Below, piece after piece: positions 1 to 6,630 of a stretch of 19,569 nt of DNA. The stretch lies in assembly GCA_017619815.1 (NCBI GenBank), contig JAFZRR010000004.1, positions 1 through 19,569 of the forward strand. Direction: 5' to 3'. The stretch's first letter is position 1. The number at the start of each line of letters is the position of its first letter. The position numbers and the translations under genes were made by a program. Source of the DNA: Bacilli bacterium. Its GTDB lineage: Bacteria > Bacillota_I > Bacilli_A > RFN20 > CAG-826. Under the pieces are notes generated by a model. It searched no databases and had not been told where the DNA came from. It was given only the letters and a program-made list of their open reading frames with translations.

Positions 1-775
1 AAGCAGTTAAGTTCTTAATTTCTTTATCTTCTTCTTCGAGTTTTTGAAGTTCGGAGATATCGAAGTTCATGAACACCTTTTGGGCGACTTTTTCATCGTA
101 ATTTTCGTTTCCGGAAATGGTATAGGAGAATTTATCACCTTCGGTGTAGTCGTGCCATAAGTATAAGCAATAGGTTTCTGTGGTTTGAGCATCATCGCCT
201 TCACCTTCAGTAGATGTTTCAGCGTATTCAGTCTTACCATCTTCCTTTGCTTGTTTGACGACATCATATAATTCTTTGAAGTGATCACCAACTGGGATGT
301 TGATGGATGGATAATCGTTTTTGGTTTCCATATAAGCATCGCCAGTGACGAATTTTTCTTCTTCTTTTGCGTTATTTAAAATTGGGGCATCATCAGCTCT
401 GGAGGAGAGGGCTAAAGAACCGTTAAATGTCATTAAGTTTTGGACATTTTGATAGTTACTATCATTATCTTGTTTAACAGTCACTTTGACTGTGTCATAA
501 CTTTCTGTGAAAACTTGGTAATTTGTAATCTTTAAAGCATCGAGACGTTTGATCATGCTTTGAGCGACTGCTTCAGAAGGTGTTTTGCCATCATCTGTAA
601 GTTCATCTTTATCTAATGCTTTACCGGTTTCCTTATCTTCAAGACGGAAAACCATTTCTTTACCATCAGAATATTCAATATTAGAGGTACTGTTTTTAAA
701 TACGTTTGCAAAAGTCGCACCCATTAACACTAATGAGGCACCTGTGAGCACAACGTAAGACCACAATCTTCTCAT
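1..775 (-). CDS. secD: Protein translocase subunit SecD (or SecDF), N-terminal part, cut by the window edge
   Basis: An open frame runs from an ATG at 775 to the left edge, about 258 codons without a stop, preceded by a strong site (GTAGGAGG, 7 bases before ATG). The protein starts MRRLWSYVVLTGASLVLMG, one membrane helix (about residues 4-24), followed by a large outside domain. That domain holds a stretch like the SecD P1 region (AVAQSMIKRLDALKITNYQV, then a beta strand ending VKVTV and a LMTFNGSLALSS segment). SecD works with SecYEG and SecF and uses the proton gradient to help pull secreted proteins across the membrane. In Bacillus secDF lies just beyond ruvB-queA-tgt-yajC, so its place next to ruvB fits. 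It has its own promoter (831-859) and follows the ruvB terminator. Whether SecF is fused cannot be seen here. The family call rests on topology, motif pattern and context. Confidence 0.75.
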   Translation of the reverse strand, partial: MRRLWSYVVLTGASLVLMGATFANVFKNSTSNIEYSDGKEMVFRLEDKETGKALDKDELTDDGKTPSEAVAQSMIKRLDALKITNYQVFTESYDTVKVTVKQDNDSNYQNVQNLMTFNGSLALSSRADDAPILNNAKEEEKFVTGDAYMETKNDYPSINIPVGDHFKELYDVVKQAKEDGKTEYAETSTEGEGDDAQTTETYCLYLWHDYTEGDKFSYTISGNENYDEKVAQKVFMNFDISELQKLEEEDKEIKNLTA

Positions 776-830
776 ATTATTTCCTCCTACATATACACGA
801 AATACATATGCGCTTTGCGCGTCATTAAAA

Positions 831-859
831 ACTATATACTAAAAGTATCGGCTTTTCAA
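831..859 (-). promoter_or_regulatory. Sigma-A type promoter of secD
   Basis: On the minus strand there is a TTGAAA -35 (859-854), a 17-base spacer and a TATAGT -10 (836-831). It lies between the ruvB terminator and the secD start and leaves a leader of about 50 bases. That leader contains a short GCGC-AAA-GCGC hairpin of unknown meaning. Confidence 0.7.
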
Positions 860-860
860 A

Positions 861-889
861 TAAAAAATGCGCACGTACATAATGCGCAT
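861..889 (-). terminator. Rho-independent terminator after ruvB
   Basis: On the minus strand, ATGCGCA (889-883) pairs with TGCGCAT (873-867) around a 9-base loop and is followed by a run of T (866 down to 863). It sits 11 bases after the ruvB stop and separates the obgE-ruvB unit from secD. Confidence 0.75.
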
Positions 890-899
890 AAGGTTTTTC

Positions 900-1904
900 T
901 TAGAATAATAATGTTTGATGAGCGATTTTTAAGTGTTTATACGCTTTTGGCGAAGCCACTCTTCCACGAGGAGTACGATCAATAAATCCAATTTGTAAGA
1001 GATATGGTTCGTAGACATCTTCAAGGTTCATGATTTCTTCACCAATCGCATTCGCTAAGGTATCAAGACCCACTGGTCCACCATTGAAACGTTCAATAAG
1101 TGTCTTTAAGTATCTGATATCGACATCATCTAATCCGATTTCATCTACCTTTAAAGCATTGAGTGCTTCAAGAGCGTCATGGACGTCGATTTCATCTTTT
1201 CCTTTGAAGTTTGCAAAGTCACGAACACGCTTAAATAATCTATTGGCGATACGTGGTGTTCCACGACTTCTTTTGGCGATTTCTTTCGCCGCTTCATCAC
1301 TGATTTTTGTATTAAAAACTCTAGCGGTTCTTTTGACGATTTGTTCGACCTCATCAATGTCGTAAAAATGGAGTTTTTCGGTTATACCGAATCTCTCTCT
1401 AAGTGGGGCGCTTAAATCACCCGCTCTGGTGGTCGCTCCGATGAGGGTAAATGGAGGTAAATTTAAGGTGATGGCTTTGCCGTTCATATCGCGGTTGATG
1501 ACCACGGAAAATTTGAAGTCTTCCATCGCTGTATAAAGAGATTCTTCGACGATTCGAGGAATTCTATGAATCTCATCAATAAAGAGAATATCACCTGGTT
1601 CTAAAGCGGATAAAATCGCGGCTAAATCGCCAATCTTTTCAATACTTGGTCCACTAGCGACATGGATATGAGCATTCATCTCATTTGCGATGACATAAGC
1701 AAGTGTCGTTTTTCCTAATCCTGGAGGGCCATAGAAAAGAAGATGATCAAGTGGTTCATCTCTATGCAACGCCGCACCAATAAAAACCTTAAGGTTTTTC
1801 TTTAAGTCTTTTTGTCCGACGTATTCTTCTAAAACTTGTGGTCTTAGAGATACTTCTTCTTGCGTTTCGCTGGTATTAATATGTGCATCTAATAAACGTG
1901 ACAT
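900..1904 (-). CDS. ruvB: Holliday junction branch migration ATPase RuvB
   Basis: RuvB is the hexameric AAA+ motor that, loaded by RuvA, drives branch migration of Holliday junctions in recombinational repair. The 334-residue product has the full set: Walker A GPPGLGKT (59-66), Walker B FIDEIH (108-113), sensor 1 GATTR (156-160), the arginine-finger segment APLRERFG (166-173) and a C-terminal winged-helix DNA-binding domain (GGPVGLDTLA onward, ending near the RTPRGR motif). The length is usual for the family. The ATG at 1904 follows GAGGAAG, which lies inside the 3' end of ruvA, and only 2 bases separate the ruvA stop from this start, so the two are co-translated. It is the last gene of the obgE-nadE-ruvAB unit; a terminator follows. 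Confidence 0.98.
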   Translation of the reverse strand: MSRLLDAHINTSETQEEVSLRPQVLEEYVGQKDLKKNLKVFIGAALHRDEPLDHLLFYGPPGLGKTTLAYVIANEMNAHIHVASGPSIEKIGDLAAILSALEPGDILFIDEIHRIPRIVEESLYTAMEDFKFSVVINRDMNGKAITLNLPPFTLIGATTRAGDLSAPLRERFGITEKLHFYDIDEVEQIVKRTARVFNTKISDEAAKEIAKRSRGTPRIANRLFKRVRDFANFKGKDEIDVHDALEALNALKVDEIGLDDVDIRYLKTLIERFNGGPVGLDTLANAIGEEIMNLEDVYEPYLLQIGFIDRTPRGRVASPKAYKHLKIAHQTLLF

Positions 1905-1906
1905 AT

Positions 1907-2461
1907 TTACTTCCTCAATTTACTAAGAGCGATACGAAGGATGTCTTCAGAAGAGGCTCCTGGCTCGTTAATTGTGGCCAAGACCCTATCAATAGCCGCA
2001 CCTTTGAATCCCATGGATTTAAGCGCTTCATAAACGTCTTCATAGACACCTGGATCACCCTTGCTTCCACCGGTTAATTCACCTTTCAAATCTAAAATGA
2101 TTTGAGCAGCAGCTTTCGCACCGATACCTGGTAATTTCTTCAAATAAGCAACGTTGTTGCTTGCGATGGCATTAACCACTTCGTTTGGGGTTGTGCTACT
2201 AAGCGCGCCAATCGCGGTTCTTGGACCGAGTCCTTTAACTTTGATAAGGGAAAGGAAAACAGACTTTTCATCTAAAGAATTAAAGCCCACTAAATATTGT
2301 TCATCTTCTCTAACTACGTTATAGGTGTAGACCAAAACTTCTTCACCGATTTCATAATCATCAATATGGGATACTAAAACTTGATAACCAACATTGTTAA
2401 CATCAATTATCACCGTATCCTTATCTTTTAACGCTACGCGTCCTTTGAGAAAGTAAATCAT
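1907..2461 (-). CDS. ruvA: Holliday junction DNA-binding protein RuvA
   Basis: RuvA binds four-way junctions as a tetramer and loads RuvB rings on opposite arms. The 184-residue protein has the N-terminal OB fold (MIYFLKGRVALKD...YQVLVS), then two helix-hairpin-helix motifs (KVKGLGPRTAIGAL near 74-87 and LPGIGAKAAAQIILDLKGEL near 109-128). The C-terminal domain III that touches RuvB (about 140-184) sits behind a short glycine-rich linker. It is somewhat shorter than the roughly 200 residues of many relatives, mainly in the linker. The ATG at 2461 has a strong AAGGAGGGG site 5 bases upstream; this site also overlaps the stop of the small 31-codon gene before it. The stop is TAA, 2 bases before ruvB. 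Confidence 0.97.
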   Translation of the reverse strand: MIYFLKGRVALKDKDTVIIDVNNVGYQVLVSHIDDYEIGEEVLVYTYNVVREDEQYLVGFNSLDEKSVFLSLIKVKGLGPRTAIGALSSTTPNEVVNAIASNNVAYLKKLPGIGAKAAAQIILDLKGELTGGSKGDPGVYEDVYEALKSMGFKGAAIDRVLATINEPGASSEDILRIALSKLRK

Positions 2462-2472
2462 AAGTCCCCTCC

Positions 2473-2568
2473 TTATCGATATACCATAATAAATAAAATA
2501 ATAAATATTAGAGATAATATAGCCGCGCTTAATGAAGCAACGACAATAAGTTCATTCTTATTTTTCAT
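2473..2568 (-). CDS. Putative 31-residue single-helix membrane peptide between nadE and ruvA
   Basis: A short frame fills the gap between nadE and ruvA almost exactly. It starts at an ATG overlapping the last 11 bases of nadE and stops (TAA) where the ruvA ribosome site begins. The product begins MKNKNELIVVASLSAAIL, continues with a hydrophobic run rich in I, L and F and ends MVYR, which gives one membrane helix (about residues 8-29) with a charged N-terminus and a terminal Arg. An AAGGG lies 3 bases upstream of the ATG, closer than ideal. I recognise no family; Bacillus has bofC in this position, but this peptide does not resemble it. Its existence as a gene is inferred from the clean fit, the membrane-helix composition and the operon spacing. 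A chance AT-rich frame, which would also read as hydrophobic, cannot be excluded. Confidence 0.55.
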   Translation of the reverse strand: MKNKNELIVVASLSAAILSLIFIILFIMVYR

Positions 2569-3304
2569 AATCCCTTATATATTCTATAGGTGTAGGTATA
2601 GGCGCACGCTTGTGCTCGCTTATACGATGGAGATATTCAATTCTCTCCTTCACCTTTGAATCTATTTCTTTTCCTAAAAGGAAATCATCTAAATCTTTGT
2701 ATTTAACGCCCATTTCCACTTCATCGGTTTGTCCTTCAAATAATCCCGCGGTAGGAACGCGTTCCGCTAAATAATCTGGAACACCTTTAATCTTCGCGGC
2801 GGCCACGACTTCACCTTTGGTGAGATAAACGATTGGTAAAAGATCAGCAGCGCCATCACCATATTTGGTGAAATAACCGGTATATCTTTCATCCATATTA
2901 TCTGTGCCTAAAACTAAACTTCTATGGGTTTGACCATAAGCATATAAAATGGTCATTCTAATTCTCACTTTAAGATTTGATTTGCTGAGGGCATCCAAGG
3001 TTACACCTTGTCTTTCGAGTTCAGCAACTGTTTCATGGAAAGAATTGCTGCAATCGACGACGAGATATCTTAAATCTAACGTTTTTGCTAATTTGACGGC
3101 ATCTTCAACGTCTGCAGGATTACTATCAATTGGCATCATGATACACATGAGTTTATCTTTGCCAACAGCGTTCTTTGTTAAAGCCGCGACTAAAGAAGAA
3201 TCAACACCACCAGAAAGACCTAAAACATAGCCATCTTGATGGGCGTTTTCTAAGTATTCCTTAAGGAATTTTTCAACTTCTAATAAATATTGTTCGAGTT
3301 TCAT
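2558..3304 (-). CDS. nadE: Ammonia-dependent NAD(+) synthetase NadE
   Basis: NadE makes NAD from nicotinic acid adenine dinucleotide, ATP and ammonia, the last step of NAD synthesis in the cytoplasm. The 248-residue protein carries the PP-loop ATP pyrophosphatase signature LSGGVDSS (30-37), the substrate-binding block LGTDNMDERYTGYFTKYGDG and the P2-like segment RVPTAGLFEGQTDEVEMG. The length matches the short form without a glutaminase domain, so free ammonia is the expected donor. The start at 3304 lies 1 base after the obgE stop and has no visible Shine-Dalgarno sequence, which suggests translation by reinitiation after obgE. No nadA, nadB or nadC is nearby, so the precursor route cannot be told from here. 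Confidence 0.96.
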   Translation of the reverse strand: MKLEQYLLEVEKFLKEYLENAHQDGYVLGLSGGVDSSLVAALTKNAVGKDKLMCIMMPIDSNPADVEDAVKLAKTLDLRYLVVDCSNSFHETVAELERQGVTLDALSKSNLKVRIRMTILYAYGQTHRSLVLGTDNMDERYTGYFTKYGDGAADLLPIVYLTKGEVVAAAKIKGVPDYLAERVPTAGLFEGQTDEVEMGVKYKDLDDFLLGKEIDSKVKERIEYLHRISEHKRAPIPTPIEYIRDYEK

Positions 3305-3305
3305 A

Positions 3306-4583
3306 TTAACGATAGTATTCGAATTGGAAATCGTCTAAATAGACGATATCTCCATCATCCGCCCCCATTTTCTCTAATTCATCATCCACTTTGAGTTTTC
3401 TTAATTTGGTCATCAAAACCATCATACCTTCATCAGTGGTTATATTGGTCATCTTGTAGAATTTAATAATCTTGTCACCGAGGATACGATATTCACGATT
3501 AGAAATCTTCTCAATGGTGAATTCTTTTTCTTCTTCTGGAAGTTCGTATAACTTGGTATCAAGGACTTCTTCCTCTTCGTTATAAAGTGGGAAGGCTGGT
3601 GTCTTATCTAATAAATCAGCGACTTTAAATAAGACTTCATCAATTCCTTCATCTGTTAATGCGGAGATTGGAATAATCTCTTCTTTCACTTTCTTTTTGA
3701 AAGCTTTTAGTTTCTCTTCTGAACCATCTTCGTCCATCTTGCTTGCAACTAAGATGCATGGTCTTTTATCTAAACCAAATCCATAGGATTTAAGTTCATT
3801 GTTAATCACTTTATAGTCTTCGATTGGATCTCTTCCGGATTCGCCGAAATCGATGACGTGAATAATGACACGGCATCTTTCGATATGTCTTAAGAATTGA
3901 AGACCTAAACCTTTACCTTGGTGAGCACCTTCAATAAGACCAGGAAGATCCGCCATAACGAAAGAACGATTGTCTTTAGTTTTGACCACGCCGAGGTTTG
4001 GCACAATTGTGGTAAATGGATAGTCAGCTATTTCTGGTTTTGCGGAACTAACCACACTTAAAAGTGTGGACTTGCCAACGCTTGGGAATCCGACTAAACC
4101 GACATCGGCTAATAACTTAAGTTCAAGAATTAATCTTTTTCTTTCACCTGGTTCGCCATTTTCAGCGATCTTTGGTGTTCTATTGGTTGGTGATTTGAAT
4201 GCGGAATTACCACGACCACCTCTACCACCTTTTGCAACTCTGATAATTTTGCCATCTTCGTTAAGGTCACCTAAGAATTTATGACCTTCTTCTTCGAAGA
4301 TAACTGTTCCCACTGGAACATCAATGGTTACATCTTCTGCATATTTACCGAATTGGTTTTTAATACCACCTTTTTCACCATCGTTTCCGATAAAGGTTTT
4401 ACTATGGCGGAAATTGAGGAGTGTGTTGATCTTAGAGTTCGCTCTTAAAAAGATAGAAGCGCCTCTACCACCATTACCTCCTGCCGGTCCGCCTTTTGGT
4501 ACGTATTTTTCACGGAGAAATGCGATAGCGCCATCGCCACCTTTTCCACTTCTCACTTCAATAACAACACGGTCAATAAACAT
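3306..4583 (-). CDS. obgE: Ribosome-associated GTPase Obg (CgtA)
   Basis: Obg is an essential GTPase in late 50S ribosome assembly and stress signalling. The 425 residues show the glycine-rich OBG fold (1-158, with GKGGDGAIAF, GGPAGGNGGRG and GGRGGRGNSAFKSP). The G domain follows, with G1 GFPSVGKST (165-173), a switch I segment YPFTTIVPNLGVV, G3 DLPGLIEGA (212-220), G4 SKMD and G5 SAL, then a C-terminal OCT domain (from about 340) ending DDFQFEYYR. The G4 box reads SKMD in place of the usual NKxD. The start at 4583 matches the conserved N-terminus (MFIDRVVIEVRSGKGGDG). No Shine-Dalgarno sequence precedes it; -10-like boxes lie 7 and 22 bases upstream. It heads the obgE-nadE-ruvAB unit. In Bacillus obg also follows rpmA, with spo0B between; spo0B is absent here. 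Confidence 0.97.
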   Translation of the reverse strand: MFIDRVVIEVRSGKGGDGAIAFLREKYVPKGGPAGGNGGRGASIFLRANSKINTLLNFRHSKTFIGNDGEKGGIKNQFGKYAEDVTIDVPVGTVIFEEEGHKFLGDLNEDGKIIRVAKGGRGGRGNSAFKSPTNRTPKIAENGEPGERKRLILELKLLADVGLVGFPSVGKSTLLSVVSSAKPEIADYPFTTIVPNLGVVKTKDNRSFVMADLPGLIEGAHQGKGLGLQFLRHIERCRVIIHVIDFGESGRDPIEDYKVINNELKSYGFGLDKRPCILVASKMDEDGSEEKLKAFKKKVKEEIIPISALTDEGIDEVLFKVADLLDKTPAFPLYNEEEEVLDTKLYELPEEEKEFTIEKISNREYRILGDKIIKFYKMTNITTDEGMMVLMTKLRKLKVDDELEKMGADDGDIVYLDDFQFEYYR

Positions 4584-4605
4584 AAATAAATATATACCCG
4601 CTTAT

Positions 4606-4611
4606 ATTATA
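4606..4611 (-). promoter_or_regulatory. Possible -10 box for obgE
   Basis: TATAAT reads on the minus strand at 4611-4606, between the rpmA terminator and obgE. A TTGTGG in the terminator arm is 20 bases upstream, too far for a good -35. A second box, TATATA, lies 7 bases before the ATG. Some promoter is expected here because a terminator precedes obgE, but which box is used is unclear. Confidence 0.4.
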
Positions 4612-4620
4612 TATAACGCA

Positions 4621-4649
4621 AAAGAAAAAGACCACAATTAAGTGGTCTT
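4621..4649 (-). terminator. Rho-independent terminator after rpmA
   Basis: On the minus strand, AAGACCAC (4649-4642) pairs perfectly with GTGGTCTT (4635-4628) around a 6-base loop and is followed by TTTC TTT. It ends the rplU-prp-rpmA unit about 20 bases after the rpmA stop. Confidence 0.85.
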
Positions 4650-4670
4650 ATTTTCATTATTTTCGCTTAT

Positions 4671-4955
4671 TTACTTTGCGACAACAACTCTCACACAAGT
4701 GCGATCTTTACCAAGGCGTTCATAACGAACAACACCGGAAGCTGTAGCGAAGATTGTATCATCTTTACCTCTCTTGGTATTTTCCCCTGGATAAATTCTA
4801 GTTCCTCTTTGACGATAAATAATGGCACCGCAGTGGCAATATTGTCCATCAGCGACTTTAGCACCGAGACGACGACCAGCGGAATCACGACCGTTTTTAG
4901 TTGAACCAACACCTTTTTTAGAAGCGAAGAGTTGAATATTTAATTTAAACATCAT
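4671..4955 (-). CDS. rpmA: Large ribosomal subunit protein bL27 with a Prp-cleaved N-terminus
   Basis: L27 reaches the peptidyl-transferase centre of the 50S subunit with its N-terminal tail. The protein starts MMFKLNIQLFASKKGVGST, the Bacillota form in which a short leader is removed by the protease Prp (known in Staphylococcus, cut before ASKKG); here the expected cut is after IQLF. The body has TKNGRDSAGRRLGAK and IYRQRGTRIYPGE as usual. Two adjacent ATGs (4955 and 4952) are possible starts; GAAAGGGTG lies at a better distance from 4955, while 4952 gives the 9-residue leader known elsewhere. An upstream in-frame TTG at 5015 would add 20 residues overlapping prp and is rejected. Unusual: GQYCHCGAI brings a Cys-x-Cys where relatives often have residues such as V-T-G/A. 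The gene follows prp by 16 bases and is closed by a terminator. Confidence 0.96.
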   Translation of the reverse strand: MMFKLNIQLFASKKGVGSTKNGRDSAGRRLGAKVADGQYCHCGAIIYRQRGTRIYPGENTKRGKDDTIFATASGVVRYERLGKDRTCVRVVVAK

Positions 4956-4971
4956 ATTAACGACACCCTTT

Positions 4972-5277
4972 CTAAAGATTTTTGATTTGGATGAACTTGC
5001 CATAACTTTCTTCAATGGTCTTTAGACCAGCGATGATTGTTTCCATGACAATCTCATCATGTGAAGAAATAGAATCTTTAACTTCAACGAGTGAATGTCC
5101 TTCATCAAGAATGATATTGAAATCTTTGGGATTTTCTAAATTATTGAGGCCTCCAGTTAATACTGAACTAACGCCGGCACAAACAAGGTCTTCACCATGT
5201 GGTGCACTATTCGCGTGGCCTTTAATTTCTAAGGACTTAAATTTCTTTTCTTCTGATTTGATTAAAACTTTAATCAT
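4972..5277 (-). CDS. prp: Ribosomal-processing cysteine protease Prp
   Basis: Prp (YsxB family) is the cysteine protease that removes the N-terminal leader from ribosomal protein L27 so that it can work in the ribosome. The 101-residue protein has the family's catalytic motif GHANSAPHGEDLVCAGVS, with His21 and Cys33 as the expected dyad. It lies between rplU and rpmA, the conserved place for this gene, and the neighbouring L27 carries the leader that is its substrate. The ATG at 5277 is 2 bases after the rplU stop (TAA) and has no clear Shine-Dalgarno sequence, so translation is probably coupled to rplU. The stop is TAG. Confidence 0.95.
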   Translation of the reverse strand: MIKVLIKSEEKKFKSLEIKGHANSAPHGEDLVCAGVSSVLTGGLNNLENPKDFNIILDEGHSLVEVKDSISSHDEIVMETIIAGLKTIEESYGKFIQIKNL

Positions 5278-5279
5278 GA

Positions 5280-5585
5280 TTACTTAATGCTTTCAATAAC
5301 TAAGCAAGTATATGGTTGACGGTGACCAATGGTCTTGTGCTCATTTGCTTTGCTCTTGTACTTGAAGACACGGATTTTTTTGCTTAATCCTTGCTTTTCG
5401 ACTTTAGCTGTGACTTTAGCACCTTCAACGTATGGGGTGCCGACTTTCACGCTCTTGTCTCCGACTAAGAGAACTTTGTCGAGTGTGATGGTTGAACCAA
5501 CTTCAGCTTCTAGTTTTTCAACGTAGATTCTGCTACCGACTTCAACGCGGACTTGTTTACCACCAGTTTCGATAATTGCGTACAT
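5280..5585 (-). CDS. rplU: Large ribosomal subunit protein bL21
   Basis: bL21 is a 50S subunit protein that binds 23S rRNA. The 101 residues match the family along the whole length: MYAIIETGGKQVRVEVG at the start, a central VGTPYVEGAKV, and the basic FKYKSKANEHKTIGHRQPYT near the end. The length is normal. The ATG at 5585 follows AAGGAGGGAC at a normal distance. It is the first gene of rplU-prp-rpmA, transcribed from a promoter at 5727-5699 through a structured leader (5681-5612) typical of Bacillota L21 operons. Confidence 0.98.
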   Translation of the reverse strand: MYAIIETGGKQVRVEVGSRIYVEKLEAEVGSTITLDKVLLVGDKSVKVGTPYVEGAKVTAKVEKQGLSKKIRVFKYKSKANEHKTIGHRQPYTCLVIESIK

Positions 5586-5611
5586 AATGTCCCTCCTTAT
5601 AAAATTTAATT

Positions 5612-5681
5612 CACTAAGGACTCGCTATTAAGGTAACCTTAATAGGTTTTGTAAACCTTCTCTATGCGGTTGTAGCTAGTG
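5612..5681 (-). ncRNA. L21 leader RNA element upstream of rplU
   Basis: The untranslated region before rplU folds on paper into a closed unit. CACTA (5681-5677) pairs with TAGTG (5616-5612); inside are AGGTTT-ACA-AAACCT and an 8-base-pair hairpin TATTAAGG-TTA-CCTTAATA. The single-stranded part reads ACAACCGCATAGAG, which resembles the conserved core of the Bacillota L21 leader as I recall it. These leaders are thought to give feedback control of the operon. The stems are read directly from the sequence; the family assignment rests on position and the core motif. Confidence 0.7.
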
Positions 5682-5698
5682 AGGCGACAACGTTATTA

Positions 5699-5727
5699 AT
5701 ATAACAAAAGTTATATAAAGACTTCAA
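5699..5727 (-). promoter_or_regulatory. Promoter of the rplU-prp-rpmA operon
   Basis: On the minus strand, TTGAAG (5727-5722) is followed after 17 bases by TTATAT (5704-5699); an 18-base spacing to TATATT is an alternative. It lies about 30 bases after the radC stop and ahead of the L21 leader. Confidence 0.6.
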
Positions 5728-5757
5728 CAATTTTCTCAAAAATATTTTTATTATTTT

Positions 5758-6441
5758 TCAAGCGCAATTTTCAGAAGAATTTAGAAAGGAGAAATATCCG
5801 TTATTGGATATTATCAAATGATCGAGTAACAAAATATGGAGTTTTTGACTTTCTCTAATTAATTGCGATGTGAAATTGATGTCTTCTTGGGATGGATTTG
5901 GATCTCCGCTTGGGTGATTGTGAATGATATAAAAGTATTTTCCATTATGGATTAAAACTTGTTGAATAATCTGTTTCCATGAGCAATTAACTGCACTTTC
6001 GTTTCCTTTGTACAAATTAACCTCATGTATAACCTTCTTTTTACCATTTAACACAATGAGGTACATATGTTCTTGAATAGAGTTTCCGATGAGGTGTTTA
6101 TACTTATCATAGATTTTATCTATTGATATAGGTTCTTCGTTATTATTCATCTTCAACGAATTAAATCTTTTTGCGATTTCAAATGCAGCGATGATTTTAA
6201 CCGCTGTTGCATTACCTATTCCTTTATAATTCAATAAGTCAGAAATCGGTTTTTGGACAAGATAAAATAAGCCGTTATTTTCTTGCAACATCCGATAGGC
6301 GATATCGATTGCCGAGCTATCCGTAGTTCCAGAACCAATAAGAATGGCGATCAGTTCATGATCAGATAAAGTATCAATTCCATAGTGAAATGCTTTTTCT
6401 CTCGGTCTTTCGAGAGTGGGCAACGATTCTATCTTAGCCAA
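5758..6441 (-). CDS. radC: RadC-family JAB/MPN domain protein
   Basis: The 227-residue protein has the two-part RadC build. An N-terminal helix-hairpin-helix segment (LLNYKGIGNATAVKIIAAFEI region, about 69-91) precedes a C-terminal JAB/MPN metal-binding domain with HNHPSGDPNPSQED (His174, His176, Asp187). The opening PTLERPREKAFHYG is typical of the family. RadC proteins were once linked to DNA repair, but their biochemical role is unsettled. The start is a TTG at 6441, 3 bases after the stop of the 60-residue peptide gene; no ATG lies nearby and the family N-terminus fits, so the TTG is probably right. Its ribosome site is poor, which suggests coupling to the peptide gene. The stop is TGA, evidence for the standard code. 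In Bacillus radC lies between valS-folC-comC and mreB-min-rplU, the same order as here with the rest lost. Confidence 0.93.
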   Translation of the reverse strand: MAKIESLPTLERPREKAFHYGIDTLSDHELIAILIGSGTTDSSAIDIAYRMLQENNGLFYLVQKPISDLLNYKGIGNATAVKIIAAFEIAKRFNSLKMNNNEEPISIDKIYDKYKHLIGNSIQEHMYLIVLNGKKKVIHEVNLYKGNESAVNCSWKQIIQQVLIHNGKYFYIIHNHPSGDPNPSQEDINFTSQLIRESQKLHILLLDHLIISNNGYFSFLNSSENCA

Positions 6442-6444
6442 GAG

Positions 6445-6627
6445 CTAGTTCCACGTGAACTTCCAACCACCCGGTATTGCCGCACTACCTTTGTTCGACA
6501 TAAATAAGCGATAAATCACCACCGCCATAACCGCAATCGCGGCAATAGCCATCACCGTGGCTAATGTGATACCTTCACCAACAGTATGAGAATCACATTC
6601 TTGTTGAGTAAGAATTCTATAGGTCAT
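6445..6627 (-). CDS. Small hydrophobic peptide of unknown function, bacteriocin-precursor-like layout
   Basis: This encodes 60 residues. A polar N-terminal part, MTYRILTQQECDSHTVGEG, is followed by a strong membrane helix (about residues 20-43, rich in A, V, I and M) and a basic glycine-rich end, SNKGSAAIPGGWKFTWN. A strong AGGAGGG site lies 8 bases before the ATG, so expression seems real, and the stop (TAG) is 3 bases before radC. The layout (short 'LTQQE...GEG' leader-like segment, hydrophobic core, aromatic glycine tail) recalls precursors of small bacteriocins or other exported peptides, but no transporter or modification gene is in the window. It could equally be a small membrane regulator or an anchor acting with a neighbour. 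I do not recognise the family. Its ribosome site lies in the 3' arm of the valS terminator hairpin, an unusual arrangement. Confidence 0.8.
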   Translation of the reverse strand: MTYRILTQQECDSHTVGEGITLATVMAIAAIAVMAVVIYRLFMSNKGSAAIPGGWKFTWN

Positions 6628-6630
6628 AAG

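Noticed and set aside
67..339. 90-residue minus-strand frame at the left end
   Set aside because: It lies in another frame of the secD reading frame (775 to the edge), which has a strong ribosome site and family-like sequence.
810..820. GCGC-TTT-GCGC repeat in the secD leader as an operator or terminator
   Set aside because: The stem is only four pairs and has no T run. It may be chance or a weak leader hairpin.
4956..5015. Longer start for rpmA at a TTG, adding 20 residues
   Set aside because: It overlaps prp, has no ribosome site, and the conserved L27 leader begins at the ATG pair 4955/4952.
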